Source: [Eubacterium] saphenum
GTDB taxonomy: Bacteria; Bacillota; Clostridia; Oscillospirales; Ruminococcaceae
NCBI GenBank assembly: GCA_004554555.1
Contig: SFLN01000002.1
Location: 1-44,029 of the forward strand
DNA length: 44,029 nucleotides
Reading direction: 5' to 3'
The notes under the pieces were generated by a model. That model was not told where the DNA came from, did not search any database, and was given only the letters and a program-made list of their open reading frames with translations. Shown here piece by piece: positions 25,522 through 33,564 of the stretch. Within the stretch, counting starts at the first letter, position 1. Each line of letters starts with the position of its first letter. Made by a program: the position numbers and the translations under genes.

Positions 25522-26352
25522 ATGAACAAGTATTGCTTAATCGGGCACCCGCTCGGTCACTCCCTCTCGCCGCAAATTCACACGCGTATGTTCGAGCTGT
25601 CGGGCAAACCCGCCGAATACTCGCTCAACGATATCGCGCCCGAGGAGCTTTCCGGGAAATACGCGTTTCTCGACGAGTTCGCGGGAATTAACGTCACAAT
25701 CCCGCACAAGGTCGCGATTATCGATTACTGCGCGGAGCTTTCCGAGGGTGCGAAGCGTTATCAGTCGGTGAACTGCGTGAAAGGCGGCGAAAAGGTCGGC
25801 TACAACACCGACGTTATCGGTTTCACAAAGTCCATCGACCTGCTCGGCGCAAGCCTTAATTCAAAGGTTACGGTTATCGGCTGCGGCGGCGTGGGAAGAA
25901 TGATTTGCATCGAAGCGGCACTTGAGGGCGCGGAGCTTACGATTGCCGCGCTGAAAAGCGATTTGCCGCTTGCAGAAAAGGTTGTCGAGGAGATAAAGGC
26001 GCAGAAGCCGGACGCTTCGGTTAAAATCACGGTTATCGAGAGCGGCTGCCTCGAGGAAACGGACGGCGGCGACTTGCTGATAAACGCAACGCCCGTGGGA
26101 ATGTTCCCGAAAACCGACAGAATGCCCTGCACCGAGGAAGCTGTCGCAAAGTTCGACTACGTTTTCGATGTGATTTACAATCCCAAGGAAACCCTGCTCG
26201 TGAAAACCGCGCGCGCAAAGGGCAAAAAAGGCTTAAACGGTATGGCGATGCTGGTTTTGCAGGCGGTTGCCGCGCACGAAATCTGGTACGGCGCAAAATT
26301 CAATAAAGAAGATATCGATAAGCTGATTATTGATATGGAGAATTTAATATGA
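25522..26352 (+). CDS. aroE: Shikimate dehydrogenase
   Basis: NADPH-dependent reduction of 3-dehydroshikimate for aromatic amino acid synthesis. 276 residues. Substrate-site motifs: GHPLGHSLSPQIHTRMF, INVTIPHK (catalytic Lys), NTDVIGF; cofactor-binding VIGCGGVGRM; and NATPVGMFPK near the C-terminus. AAAGGAGAATAAG precedes the ATG, which is 1 bp past the fabD stop, so it belongs to the same transcript. Confidence 0.94.
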   Translation: MNKYCLIGHPLGHSLSPQIHTRMFELSGKPAEYSLNDIAPEELSGKYAFLDEFAGINVTIPHKVAIIDYCAELSEGAKRYQSVNCVKGGEKVGYNTDVIGFTKSIDLLGASLNSKVTVIGCGGVGRMICIEAALEGAELTIAALKSDLPLAEKVVEEIKAQKPDASVKITVIESGCLEETDGGDLLINATPVGMFPKTDRMPCTEEAVAKFDYVFDVIYNPKETLLVKTARAKGKKGLNGMAMLVLQAVAAHEIWYGAKFNKEDIDKLIIDMENLI

Positions 26353-26852
26353 GCGTGTATTTATGCGGATTTATGGGCTGCGGGAAAAGTCATATCGGGC
26401 GAATGCTCGCGAAAACGCTCTCGATGAACTTTATCGACCTTGACAAATATATTGTGAACGCGGAGAAGATGACTATTCCCGAAATTTTCGACAAATTCGG
26501 CGAGCCGCACTTCCGTGAGCTTGAAGCGAAGTATATCCGTGAGCTTGCAAACGGGTGCGTTGTGGCAACGGGCGGCGGCGCGCTGATTAACGACGAAACG
26601 GCGCGCTACGCTCGGGAAAGCGGAATTTCCGTGTACATCAACACGTCGTTTGAGGAGTGCTACCGCAGAATACAAGGCGACAAAAACCGTCCGCTTGTGG
26701 TGAAGAACACGAAGGAGCAGCTCAGTGAGCTGTACGACAAGCGAAGCGTGATTTACAAGCGCAACAGCACGTTTATGGTGAACGGCAACGCAAAGGACAA
26801 AACCATTACTATGGAAATCGCGAAGCTTGTCCGCTTCTCCGAACAGAAATAA
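26349..26852 (+). CDS. aroK: Shikimate kinase
   Basis: Phosphorylates shikimate with ATP, the step after AroE. 167 residues. P-loop GFMGCGKSHIGRML, substrate residues in FIDLDKYI and FREL, and ATGGGALI. Its ATG overlaps the aroE stop by 4 bp (ATGA). A bidirectional terminator follows. Confidence 0.95.
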   Translation: MSVYLCGFMGCGKSHIGRMLAKTLSMNFIDLDKYIVNAEKMTIPEIFDKFGEPHFRELEAKYIRELANGCVVATGGGALINDETARYARESGISVYINTSFEECYRRIQGDKNRPLVVKNTKEQLSELYDKRSVIYKRNSTFMVNGNAKDKTITMEIAKLVRFSEQK

Positions 26853-26857
26853 CAAAA

Positions 26858-26888
26858 AAACGGAGCATTTTCGCTCCGTTTTGTTTTG
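26858..26888. terminator. Bidirectional terminator, aroK / anti-sigma gene
   Basis: ACGGAGC (26860-26866), 6-nt loop, GCTCCGT (26873-26879), flanked by an A run on the left and TTTTGTTTT on the right, so it can stop both convergent transcripts. Confidence 0.9.
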
Positions 26889-26893
26889 TGAAT

Positions 26894-27625
26894 TTAAACA
26901 AGTTTGTAGCACTCCGCAGTCTGCAAATCGTCCTCGAAAATGTACAGATAATTGCTTTCAAGGCGAACGCGGTAAATCTCACCGTCTTTGGTTTTCGCTT
27001 TTGACAAGTCCTGCTGAGGCTTGGTAAAATGCGTAACAGCGCCGTCCGGACGATATTCCGCGTTTATGCCGCTGCCCTCGAGAACAACCGTGCCGTCCTG
27101 TAAAAACGTTATCGCGTATTCTTCTGCGGAAACCGCATTGTCCTTCGGCTCGGAGGCGCGGTTTTCGCTGTCCTCAGCCTCGGGGAAAGCCGGCGCTTCA
27201 AGTCCCTCGTTCCCCGCCAAGGAATCGTACCCGTTGAGGTCGCCGCCTTTGTTTTCCGCCGGCGCGGAGAACGCTATATCGGCAATTTCGTTCGTGGTAT
27301 TTGTCGGCGCGCTGTCCGCCATATCAACCATACTTTCTTCGGCTTTAAGGGAAATGCTGCTCGATGACACAAGCGGCATACCGCCCGCGTTGTTCGTAAA
27401 GCCGCCCGAGTTGACGTTTATCAGCACAACGCACAAAACCGCAATGCAAGCCGCCGCCCCCGAAAACGCCCCCGCGTAAACGTAAAACGGCTTTTTCTTC
27501 TTTGCGGGCGCGGTTTTTTCGGGCACGGAAATCCGCTCGAGAACCGCATTTTCAATGCGCCGCGCGGTTTGCTCATCGGGAGAAATTTCGTTCATCGCCG
27601 ATTTGTATTCTTCGCTGAATTTCAT
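26894..27625 (-). CDS. Putative membrane anti-sigma factor
   Basis: 243 residues, not recognised by sequence alone. The N-terminal cytosolic part (about 1-45) is MKFSEEYKSAMNEISPDE...RIENAVLERI, a form common in clostridial anti-sigma proteins, and ends in a KKKK patch. One membrane segment follows (YVYAGAFSGAAACIAVLCVVL, about 46-68). The outside part is low-complexity, Ser/Asn/Glu-rich, and ends with ITFLQDGTVVLEG and YRVRLESNYLYIFEDD. No zinc-binding HxxxCxxC is present. It starts 13 bp after the ECF sigma gene, the main reason for the call. GAAAGGAGA precedes the ATG. Confidence 0.65.
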   Translation of the reverse strand: MKFSEEYKSAMNEISPDEQTARRIENAVLERISVPEKTAPAKKKKPFYVYAGAFSGAAACIAVLCVVLINVNSGGFTNNAGGMPLVSSSSISLKAEESMVDMADSAPTNTTNEIADIAFSAPAENKGGDLNGYDSLAGNEGLEAPAFPEAEDSENRASEPKDNAVSAEEYAITFLQDGTVVLEGSGINAEYRPDGAVTHFTKPQQDLSKAKTKDGEIYRVRLESNYLYIFEDDLQTAECYKLV

Positions 27626-27638
27626 AAAATTTCTCCTT

Positions 27639-28172
27639 TCAGTCAAAATTTAGGTCGGAAAGCTCGGCTTTCAATTTTTCGCGCGCTCTTGAAAGCCGCG
27701 ATTTTACGGTATTTTCACGCGAACGCGTTGCCTCGGCAATCTGCGCCACGGTCATATCCTCGAAGTAAAACAGGTAAATCGCTGTTCGATAATCGGGAGC
27801 AAGCCGCATAACCGCCGCCAAAACCTCGCGGTGCAGCTCGGCTTTCAGCGCGGCATCGGCGGTTGTATCATCGGTTTGAAGAGCGTCATCGGGAAGATTT
27901 TCGAGAGCGTCGGTGTGGGCGGTGTGCTTTGAATGGGCGCTCTTTGCATAGGAATTTGCTCGGTTAACCGCGCACCGTATCAGAAAAGCCTTGCGGTGTT
28001 CCTCGGTTTCAAAGGTTTTATCCGCCTTGAAATATCGGACAAAAACGTCCTGCGCCGCGTCCTCGGCATCGGCGGCGTTTCCAAGCCGCGTGAAAGCTAT
28101 TCGGTAAACCATCGGCAAGTAGTGCCGCATTACCTCGTTAAAGCTCTCAGAGGTTTTCAGAGAAAAATCCAT
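27639..28172 (-). CDS. ECF-type RNA polymerase sigma factor
   Basis: 177 residues. Region 2 is seen in MVYRIAFTRLGNAADAEDAAQDVFVRYF; region 4 helix-turn-helix in LAPDYRTAIYLFYFEDMTVAQIAE and NTVKSRLSRAREKLKAEL. Region 3 is absent, as in ECF (group IV) sigma factors. The linker is Ala/Asp/Thr-rich. It is paired with a membrane protein gene downstream, so it probably answers an envelope or outside signal. A possible autoregulatory promoter lies at 28196-28223. Confidence 0.93.
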   Translation of the reverse strand: MDFSLKTSESFNEVMRHYLPMVYRIAFTRLGNAADAEDAAQDVFVRYFKADKTFETEEHRKAFLIRCAVNRANSYAKSAHSKHTAHTDALENLPDDALQTDDTTADAALKAELHREVLAAVMRLAPDYRTAIYLFYFEDMTVAQIAEATRSRENTVKSRLSRAREKLKAELSDLNFD

Positions 28173-28195
28173 AACAAAACTCCGATTTACTTATA

Positions 28196-28223
28196 ATACC
28201 CGACAAACTCGAAAAAGGTTGCA
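28196..28223 (-). promoter_or_regulatory. Possible ECF-type autoregulatory promoter
   Basis: Minus strand TGCAACC (28217-28223) with TCGGGTAT (28196-28203) about 13 bp on. The AAC-type -35 is the hallmark of ECF promoters. A sigma-A -10 TATTAT overlaps but has no matching -35. Confidence 0.4.
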
Positions 28224-28241
28224 GAAAAATCCGAAAATGCG

Positions 28242-28280
28242 TTAAATCGTGCAAGCCGCGCGTTGCCCGCATTCGCCGCA
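28242..28280 (-). pseudogene. Remnant of a duplicated fumarase alpha 3' end
   Basis: 28242-28260 repeats, base for base, the last 19 bp of the adjacent fumarase gene including the stop (28423-28441). 28265-28280 then matches 28459-28474 at 13 of 16 positions after a 13-bp deletion. The rest of 28281-28422 shows no further clear match and no gene. Confidence 0.55.
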
Positions 28281-28422
28281 GTTTTCGGTATCGCGCAGTT
28301 GCAGCACCGTTCAGAACTTCTCCGTTAATGAAAAGCGGAAATTCGGCATAACTCGTTCAGCAGCCAAACCCGCGCTTGCGCGTGAACCCAACCGATTCAC
28401 CCGTAAACTGCACCGCGCTTCA

Positions 28423-29265
28423 TTAAATCGTGCAAGCCGCGTGGCGAGTGACGTGGCAGCCCATATTCACCGCAACCGGCAAGCCCGCGATATGAGTGGG
28501 AGCTTGCTCGATGTTGACGTAAAGCGCGGTCTGCGTGCCGCCGAAGCCCTGCGCGCCGATTCCAAGGCGGTTTATCCCGTCAAGCGCGAGCTTCTCCATC
28601 TCCGCGTAAAGCGCCTTCGGATTTCTCACGGTCAAATCGCGGCAGAGCGCCTTTTTCGCGAGGAGCGCGCACTGCTCGAAATCGCCGCCGATTCCCACTC
28701 CGACAACAATCGGCGGGCAAGGATTACTTCCCGCAACGGACGCGGTTTCGATGATGAAATTCACGATATCCTCCTTTGAAGCGGACGGCGTGAACATCTT
28801 CAGACGGCTCATATTCTCGCTTCCGAAGCCCTTCGGCGCTACCATCAGCCGAATTTGCTCTCCATCGACAATTTTCGTGTGGATAATCGCGGGGGTATTG
28901 TTGCCCGTGTTCACGCGCTCAATCGGGTCGCCGACAACGCTCAAGCGGAGTTTCCCCTCAACATAGCCCTTTGCCACGCCCTTGTTCACCGCGTCCTCGA
29001 AGCCGCCGTTAATAATGTGTACATCTTGACCGATTTCCGCGAAAACAACCGCCATTCCCGTGTCCTGACAAATCGGTACGGAAAGCTCCTCGGCAGCGTC
29101 AAGATTGCGCTCCAAATCGCCGAGAACGCTCTTGCAAAGCTCGCTTTCCTCGTTATTTTGCGCGTTTCTGATGCACTCGCGCATACCCTCGGGCAGGTGC
29201 AAATTCGCCTCCACGCAGAGCTTGGCTATGGCATTTGTGATTTCTTCGGCATTGATTTCTCTCAT
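28423..29265 (-). CDS. Class I fumarate hydratase, alpha subunit
   Basis: Iron-sulfur lyase subunit interconverting fumarate and malate, or a related tartrate dehydratase. 280 residues, the size of the stand-alone alpha subunit. Cluster Cys candidates: VPICQDTGMAVVF, AGSNPCPPIVVGVGIGG, and NMGCHVTRHAA near the C-terminus; LMVAPKGFGSENMS is also typical. Its ATG overlaps the amidohydrolase stop (ATGA). The beta subunit usually follows, but no beta gene is in the window; about 160 bp of gene debris and then the ECF operon follow instead. Confidence 0.9.
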   Translation of the reverse strand: MREINAEEITNAIAKLCVEANLHLPEGMRECIRNAQNNEESELCKSVLGDLERNLDAAEELSVPICQDTGMAVVFAEIGQDVHIINGGFEDAVNKGVAKGYVEGKLRLSVVGDPIERVNTGNNTPAIIHTKIVDGEQIRLMVAPKGFGSENMSRLKMFTPSASKEDIVNFIIETASVAGSNPCPPIVVGVGIGGDFEQCALLAKKALCRDLTVRNPKALYAEMEKLALDGINRLGIGAQGFGGTQTALYVNIEQAPTHIAGLPVAVNMGCHVTRHAACTI

Positions 29266-30452
29266 AATTTTTCTCCCATTTCAACAATTTTTCCCGAAAC
29301 GCAAACCAAAACGGGTGTTTCGGTTATATCCAGCGGGTCGCCCTTAAACAGCGAAAAATCCGCGTCCTTTCCGACTTCAACGGAACCCAATTTGTCCGCC
29401 GCTCCGATAACATCGGCTGCGTTTATCGTAATCGCCCTAAGCGCTTCATCTCGTGAAAGCCCGCCGCGAACAGCAAGTGCCGCCGTGAGCGGGAGATATT
29501 GGATAGGTGTTTCGGGGTGGTCGGTGCAAATCGCGAACTTTATCCCGTTTTTGAACAGCACCGCCGGCGTTTTTATATCGTGGTGCGCAAGCTCGGGCTT
29601 TCCTCGGTCACCCATAAGCGGTCCGAGAACCACGGCAGGCATATCCTCGGCAAGCTCCTCGGCGATAATCCCGCCGTCCGTGCAGTGAATGAGAACGTAG
29701 TCGAGGTTGAACTCCTTGGAAATGCGGATTGCCGTGAAAATATCGTCCGCGCGGTGGCAGTGAAAATGCGCCTTCAGCTTGTCCTTCTTATTAAATAAGG
29801 GCATCAGCGCCTCGCATTTCGCGTCAAAATCGGGGCGGGAGGTTTCGTCGTCCGTGCCTTTGGTGCGGTTGTACTCGTCCAAATCTTCCTTGTAGCGAAG
29901 CGCTTTCGCGAGATTTTCGCGGATAATTCCCGCCGTTGCCATTCGGGTAACGGGAGTTTCATCGCGGTCATTGTAGGTGCTTTTGGGATTTTCGCCGAGC
30001 GCGAACTTTATCGCGGCGGGATTTTTCACAATCAGCCTGTCCACGCGCTTCGAGCCGTAGGTTTTGATGAGCGCAAACGAGCCTCCGATGGGATTTGCGC
30101 TCCCGACGCCCGTGCAGACTGCCGTGACGCCCGCCCGCGCCGCGTCTCCGAAACAGCGGTCAAGCGCGTTTATGCTGTCGATTGCGCGCAGGTGCGGAGT
30201 TGCGGGGTCGGTGTCCTCGTTTCCGTCGTCACCCTCGAAGCAAAGCGCGTCCGACCACATTCCGAGGTGACAGTGCGCGTCGATAAACCCCGGGTAAAGG
30301 TCGGCGCCCTGCCCATCGATAACCTCCTCATCGGTCGGCTTGTAGTCCTTCATATCGCCGATTTCCGTAAAAACACCGCCGTTTGTCCGTACATAACCGT
30401 TTGCAAAATCGTTGTCCGACATTGACTTGATATTGACGTTGATAATTACCAT
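29262..30452 (-). CDS. Amidohydrolase-family protein (imidazolonepropionase-like)
   Basis: 396 residues, cytosolic. Metal ligands of the amidohydrolase TIM barrel can be followed: GFIDAHCHLG (HxH), a middle Lys/His region (KAHFHCHRADD), VLIHCTDGG, and the final Asp in ICTDHPETP. The ending LSRDEALRAITINAADVIGAADKLGSVEVGKDADF is the usual beta-sandwich region. The exact substrate cannot be read from sequence. AGAGGA precedes the ATG. First gene of a two-gene unit with the fumarase alpha subunit. Confidence 0.85.
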   Translation of the reverse strand: MVIINVNIKSMSDNDFANGYVRTNGGVFTEIGDMKDYKPTDEEVIDGQGADLYPGFIDAHCHLGMWSDALCFEGDDGNEDTDPATPHLRAIDSINALDRCFGDAARAGVTAVCTGVGSANPIGGSFALIKTYGSKRVDRLIVKNPAAIKFALGENPKSTYNDRDETPVTRMATAGIIRENLAKALRYKEDLDEYNRTKGTDDETSRPDFDAKCEALMPLFNKKDKLKAHFHCHRADDIFTAIRISKEFNLDYVLIHCTDGGIIAEELAEDMPAVVLGPLMGDRGKPELAHHDIKTPAVLFKNGIKFAICTDHPETPIQYLPLTAALAVRGGLSRDEALRAITINAADVIGAADKLGSVEVGKDADFSLFKGDPLDITETPVLVCVSGKIVEMGEKL

Positions 30453-30507
30453 AATTTTCCTCTAAATCAAAAAATTTCTATCGCCGAAACGATACACATA
30501 TATTTTT

Positions 30508-30536
30508 ATTATATCACAACTTTGGCAATACGACAA
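30508..30536 (-). promoter_or_regulatory. Amidohydrolase-fumarase promoter
   Basis: Minus strand TTGTCG (30531-30536), 17-bp spacer, TATAAT (30508-30513). The stretch 30537-30669 up to the opposite promoter is AT-rich with no gene. Confidence 0.65.
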
Positions 30537-30669
30537 GGGGCTTTTTGATTTTTCCGAAAAAGTGTTGTCAAAAATAAAGGTAAGTGAAAATTCCCGCCGT
30601 GTTTCGTGAAGAACGTGTGAAAAAAACGGCAATTTTTATGAAAAATTTGTAAAAATAACAAAAAAGCAC

Positions 30670-30698
30670 TTGAAATGTTGAAATTATTTTGGTATAAT
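30670..30698 (+). promoter_or_regulatory. Promoter of the GGDEF/EAL-like gene
   Basis: TTGAAA (30670-30675), 17-bp spacer, TATAAT (30693-30698). Confidence 0.8.
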
Positions 30699-30787
30699 GT
30701 ATATAGTGAATGAATAAATATATTCAATGTGTGAATTTACAAAGCCGAACAATTTTCAAAAAACGCTATTGACAAGAGGTGATTTGA

Positions 30788-33328
30788 GTGTCGAAATTGG
30801 ACAGAGCTGTGATGAACAGCGGAAATTACGCTTTCTTTATGAAATACAAGCCCGGCTTTCCGATTGAATTTTTCGGCAAGACAAATCCGTTTTCCGATAA
30901 AAGAAAAACGCTGCTGAGCGAAATTCTGCACCCAGATGATTATATGCCGTTTTGCAGCATCGTGAACGAGGTTATAAACGGCAAGGGCGGCAGTATCAAA
31001 ACTCACGCGCGTCTGAAAATGGACGGAGAATACCGGTGGTTCTATATGTCGGCGGGCGCAGAGCACCCGTCAAAGGGCGCTACGGATTTCTGCGGAATGA
31101 TGTTTGACGTGACCGAGTATCTCGAGTGCGAGAGCGAGGACGCCGTTATGCACAAATTCCGCACAAAAATCAAGGAGTCTATCAAATCAAACGATGAGCC
31201 GGATTTGCGCGATATTCTCGGCGCGGATTATCTTGAACTTATCCAGCAGCCTTTTTCGCATATTAAAGGGCTTTACTCCGCTATTGTGGCAAACGACGGG
31301 AGCATTATTGCGTCCGCTTATCAGCAGGATAAGAAGATTAACCTCAACAAGATGAGCTATCAGCGCAAGAAGAGTATCCGCGTAAAGCACAGAACCTGCG
31401 CGAGCTGGATTATCGCGGGCGAGTCGCTTGAGGATATCAATGAAAGCGCGCCGCTGCTTGAAATAATGGTTCAGACGGTGTCGGAGATTGCGAATTCCTA
31501 CGTTGTAATCGGCGAGGAAATGGAGAACAGCCAGAACGCAAACAAGCTCCTCGGCGAGAATTTCGAGGACCAGATTCTCATAAACAACGTCTACTCGCAC
31601 ACGCTTAAATGCAAGAACACCGCCGATGCTTTTGCCAATATTATCCCGATAATCGATGATTATTTCGGGCTTGACAAAATGCTGTTTGCCGCGGACGACT
31701 GCGAGCCCGTCAAAGTTTACCACTGGGACGAGTCGGGAAACCTTATCCCCGTCATCTCGCAGCAGATGAAAAACGAGCATATAAACGAGCTGCTTGACGT
31801 GAACGCGGTTGTGTGCGTGAACGAGGACGAGCTGCGCGGTGAACCGAGCAAAAACAGAAGCTGCGCGATTTCAAGAGTGTTTGAAAACGGCATCGCCAAG
31901 GGAATGATTATCTTCATTTCCTCTCAGACCGACAGAGTGTGGTCAAACCGCGACCGCAAGATGCTCCGCAGCCTTACGTCAATTCTCGCATCGCTGATTT
32001 ACCGCTCGCTGATGGAAAACCAGCTTGCTCTTTCGCAAGAACACCTCGAGCGGCTTGCCTACACCGACCACATCACCGGTATCCCGAACGAGAGCGCTTT
32101 TGAACGCGATATGAAGGCGAAAATCGATAAGGGAGAAGCCTGCTCGATTGTGTCCATTGAAATCGCGAACTACAAATCAATGTCCGAGGCGTTCAGCTAT
32201 CACTACGCCGACGAGGTGATAAAGAGCGTTGCCGAGTACATTTCGGCAATACCCGTTCACAGCAGGAAAAAGATTTACCGCTACTCCAACGATATCCTGA
32301 TGGTGACGATTGACGGCACCGATAAAGGCGAAACTATGGGACTTGCGCGGTCAATTCTCAGCAAATTCCGCGCGCCGTGGTTCTTGAACGAATCCGAGTA
32401 CAAAATCGAAATGTTCGCGGGAATTGCTTTCTATCCCGACGATGTGTACAGCTTTGCCGACTGCGTTAAAGCGGCGACAAGAACGCTGCGGCTTGCCAAG
32501 GAAAGAAAGGCGCAAAATCCCGTCACCTATTCCGTTGACCTTGAAGAAAAGCTGGACGAAAACCTCCGCGTAAGGCGGCTGATAATCGACGCGGCAGAGA
32601 ACGATTTCAAGGGCTTCTACTTCCTGTACACGCCGATTATAAACGCGCACACGGGCGAGCTTGCAAGCTGCGACGGGAATTTGTTCTGGGCGAACAACGA
32701 CATCATCGTGTCCAAGGAACGCTTCTCCCCCATTATCGAGCGGCTCGGCTTCGGCGACAAGGTGTACGCGTATGCGATGAAGAGATTGTGCGAATTTTGC
32801 GCGGAGGTGCGTGAAAGCGGTCTTGAGAACTTCAAGATTGGCTTCGACATCGCGGAGTCCACGCTCAGCTCGGATTTCAGCGTGCTTTCGCTTAAACAGG
32901 CGCTTTTGGAGTACTCGCTGCCGCCGGACGCGGTGAACGTCATAACCTCCGAAAGTACCGGCACTCTCGCCAAGAGCAACGTGAACCTCAAGCAGCTTGA
33001 CGCGCTCGGCGTGAACATTGTCGCGGACGACAAGCAGGGTATTTTCCTCACGGACGCGGTGCTCGAAAACCCCTACATAAAGGTCATCAAGCTCAATATG
33101 CACCGTCTTTGCGGCGACGAGGTTTCGACGGCTTACGTGCGCTCGTTCATCGAAAGAGCGCACGAAAAAGGCATAAAAATCTGCATCAAGGGTATCGATA
33201 ATCAACAGCTCCTCGAAACCGCAAACGCTTTCGGTATCGATTATATCCAAGGCATCGTAAACGGCAGACCGCTCCACACGCGTGAATTTATGGGGAAACT
33301 CGTGCTGAGGCAAACCGCCGCGAAATAA
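30788..33328 (+). CDS. Degenerate GGDEF-EAL protein with PAS and sensory domains
   Basis: 846 residues, no membrane segment. Suggested order: PAS-like domain (about 15-115, LSEILHPDDYMPF...YRWFYMSAG...FDVTEY), a PocR/GAF-like sensory region (about 135-240, IKGLYSAIVANDGSIIAS), a second GAF-like region (about 255-405), a GGDEF-like domain (about 425-575, AYTDHITGIPNESAFERDM) and an EAL-like domain (about 590-840). The active-site GGDEF is replaced by S-N-D-I-L, and the EAL position reads C-D-G-N-L-F-W; the later DDFGTG is DDKQG. So neither cyclic-di-GMP synthesis nor breakdown is expected; binding or signalling remains possible. GTG start at 30788 with AGAGGTGA upstream. Confidence 0.85.
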   Translation: MSKLDRAVMNSGNYAFFMKYKPGFPIEFFGKTNPFSDKRKTLLSEILHPDDYMPFCSIVNEVINGKGGSIKTHARLKMDGEYRWFYMSAGAEHPSKGATDFCGMMFDVTEYLECESEDAVMHKFRTKIKESIKSNDEPDLRDILGADYLELIQQPFSHIKGLYSAIVANDGSIIASAYQQDKKINLNKMSYQRKKSIRVKHRTCASWIIAGESLEDINESAPLLEIMVQTVSEIANSYVVIGEEMENSQNANKLLGENFEDQILINNVYSHTLKCKNTADAFANIIPIIDDYFGLDKMLFAADDCEPVKVYHWDESGNLIPVISQQMKNEHINELLDVNAVVCVNEDELRGEPSKNRSCAISRVFENGIAKGMIIFISSQTDRVWSNRDRKMLRSLTSILASLIYRSLMENQLALSQEHLERLAYTDHITGIPNESAFERDMKAKIDKGEACSIVSIEIANYKSMSEAFSYHYADEVIKSVAEYISAIPVHSRKKIYRYSNDILMVTIDGTDKGETMGLARSILSKFRAPWFLNESEYKIEMFAGIAFYPDDVYSFADCVKAATRTLRLAKERKAQNPVTYSVDLEEKLDENLRVRRLIIDAAENDFKGFYFLYTPIINAHTGELASCDGNLFWANNDIIVSKERFSPIIERLGFGDKVYAYAMKRLCEFCAEVRESGLENFKIGFDIAESTLSSDFSVLSLKQALLEYSLPPDAVNVITSESTGTLAKSNVNLKQLDALGVNIVADDKQGIFLTDAVLENPYIKVIKLNMHRLCGDEVSTAYVRSFIERAHEKGIKICIKGIDNQQLLETANAFGIDYIQGIVNGRPLHTREFMGKLVLRQTAAK

Positions 33329-33349
33329 TCCTCCAAAAAATATTTGTGA

Positions 33350-33386
33350 AAAAAGCCGAAGATTTTCAAAAAAATCTCGGCTTTTT
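33350..33386 (+). terminator. Terminator of the GGDEF/EAL-like gene
   Basis: AAAAGCCGA...TCGGCTTTTT stem with A-rich loop and T run. Confidence 0.85.
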
Positions 33387-33435
33387 GGCATTTTCGGCGA
33401 ATTTTCGGCTGAAAAATTATTTCACGGGTTTTCTA

Positions 33436-33464
33436 TTGAAAATAACGCGAAAAAGGTATATAAT
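33436..33464 (+). promoter_or_regulatory. Promoter of the SEDS-galactokinase unit
   Basis: TTGAAA (33436-33441), 17-bp spacer, TATAAT (33459-33464). Transcription should begin about 33471, at the edge of the repeat. Confidence 0.85.
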
Positions 33465-33475
33465 AAAGTGTGTAT

Positions 33476-33550
33476 AGCTTTGTTGCCTTCGGGCACAAAA
33501 ATCGCCGCTAGAACAAATCGGAGGCGAATTGGGTGCAGCGTCACGCTGCT
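33476..33550 (+). repeat. Structured repeat, third copy, in the SEDS 5' UTR
   Basis: Shares GGGCACAAAAATCG, GGCGAATTGGGTGCAGCG and the perfect GCAGCG-TCA-CGCTGC hairpin with the two units at 473-660. Hairpin A here is a UUCG-capped stem. It fills nearly all of the predicted leader, and the start codon follows 15 bp after it. Confidence 0.8.
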
Positions 33551-33564
33551 GGAATATTAAAACT

